From the NCBI GenBank assembly GCA_045587785.1, contig JAZNDA010000008.1:1-49644 (forward strand): a DNA stretch of 49,644 nt, given 5' to 3'. The notes under the pieces are model-generated. The model did no database searches, was not told the origin of the DNA, and was given only the letters and a program-made list of their open reading frames with translations. This stretch comes from RGIG8775 sp045587785. Lineage in GTDB: Bacteria; Bacillota; Clostridia; Oscillospirales; CAG-272. This document shows, piece by piece, positions 49,257 through 49,644 of the stretch (the first letter of the stretch is position 1; every line of letters begins with the position of its first letter). Both the position numbers and the translations under genes were made by a program.

Positions 49257-49644
49257 GTAGCCGTAGCAGAACCAAACTCATAAGCCCTACGCGGCAAATT
49301 TTTGCGTCTTTAGCCGTAGCTCGGCTTGTATAGTCTTACTTTGCTGCACCTCGCTCCGACCAAATTCGCTAAAAATTTGATCGCGTAGGCAAGAGGGAAT
49401 AATCTGAACCCGCCCTTGAGCCTGAATTTTCGGTGCTTTATGGCACTTGGCTCACTTGCAAAGTCCACACTTGGCGGCGTTCGCCAAGCACCAAAATCAT
49501 CAAAAAATTAAGGCTCGAGGGTCTTAGAGTTTTGAAAGAGCAAATATTGAGGATAGGCAAGGTAAATTTTCGCAGCAATATGAGGATATTGCAAGGAAAT
49601 TTACTGAAGCATATACCAATATTTGCCTTTCAAAACCGAGTTCG
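49257..49644. repeat. non-coding stretch of three nested inverted repeats, cut by the window end
   Basis: No coding frame with a ribosome site was found. Three successive long imperfect inverted repeats are present. First: 49288-49306 with 49367-49387 (TACGCG...CGCGTA ends). Second: 49413-49430 with 49503-49521, enclosing smaller pairs 49432-49438/49486-49492 and 49470-49476/49482-49488. Third: 49530-49548 with 49618-49635, enclosing gtaaattt/aaatttac and gcaatat/atattgc. The order and nesting suggest a structured RNA or a repetitive element rather than random sequence. Confidence 0.65.

Noticed and set aside
1..49644. CRISPR array, prophage, insertion sequence or rRNA operon
   Set aside because: No regularly spaced direct repeats, transposase, integrase, phage structural genes or rRNA-like sequence were seen.

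Overview
The window reads as a chromosomal segment of an anaerobic, low-to-middle GC Gram-positive bacterium of the class Clostridia. The evidence is three T-box leaders, a SpoIVB sporulation protease, the Firmicutes set WalJ, RlmH, MecA, RecD2, ComF and MreB, an apparent PPi-type phosphofructokinase, a 2-oxoacid:ferredoxin oxidoreductase and a sodium-pump decarboxylase. Genes lie close together, promoters are near-consensus sigma-A type with mostly 17-bp spacers, and many genes end in clear hairpin terminators. The genus cannot be read from the sequence; an uncultured gut or rumen lineage is a reasonable guess. No prophage, transposase, CRISPR array or rRNA was seen.

Layout. 1-881: end of a Na+-pumping decarboxylase locus (OadB and a tiny OadG-like subunit). 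919-2092: sfsA and a LURP-one-like gene on the minus strand. 2247-6219: galactokinase-family kinase, small membrane protein, walJ, rlmH, DMT transporter. 6266-8033: recA-recX on the minus strand. 8389-8751: tRNA-Arg(CCU) and the remnant of a NahK-like sugar kinase. 8867-13084: leucine T-box, a LeuA-like protein with altered catalytic motifs, and a TIM-barrel/acyl-CoA-synthetase fusion. 13288-15083: small membrane protein, secG, AEC transporter. 15129-19076: phenylalanine T-box, pheS, pheT, a DUF896 protein. 19123-23775: Na/Pi cotransporter, D,D-carboxypeptidase, glycosidase-like protein. 23869-30828: valine T-box, an HTH-cupin-acyl-CoA-synthetase fusion, a P-loop ATPase, four VOR-type ferredoxin oxidoreductase subunits and a branched-chain aminotransferase. 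30974-34977: SanA-like and hemolysin-III-like membrane proteins, a repeat, spoIVB, a nuclease-like unknown, an HPr-like protein. 35072-40134: SDR, phosphofructokinase, aldo/keto reductase, mreB, comF. 40127-48419: recD2, an unknown, metK with a leader terminator, a PsiE-like protein, an aminotransferase and a DinG/XPD-type helicase. 48621-49256: mecA. The last 388 bases are a non-coding stretch of nested inverted repeats.

Most interesting content. Two operons under T-boxes for branched-chain amino acids each encode an acyl-CoA synthetase with an unusual N-terminal fusion. The valine-specific one also encodes a complete 2-oxoacid:ferredoxin oxidoreductase and the matching aminotransferase. Together they fit a route that takes up branched-chain short fatty acids (isobutyrate, isovalerate, 2-methylbutyrate), activates them to CoA esters, reductively carboxylates them to 2-oxoacids and transaminates these to valine, leucine and isoleucine. 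Uncharged tRNA would switch the route on. The enzymology of this route is known from rumen and other anaerobes; its control by T-boxes and the two fusions are read here from the sequence, and the pathway direction is inference.
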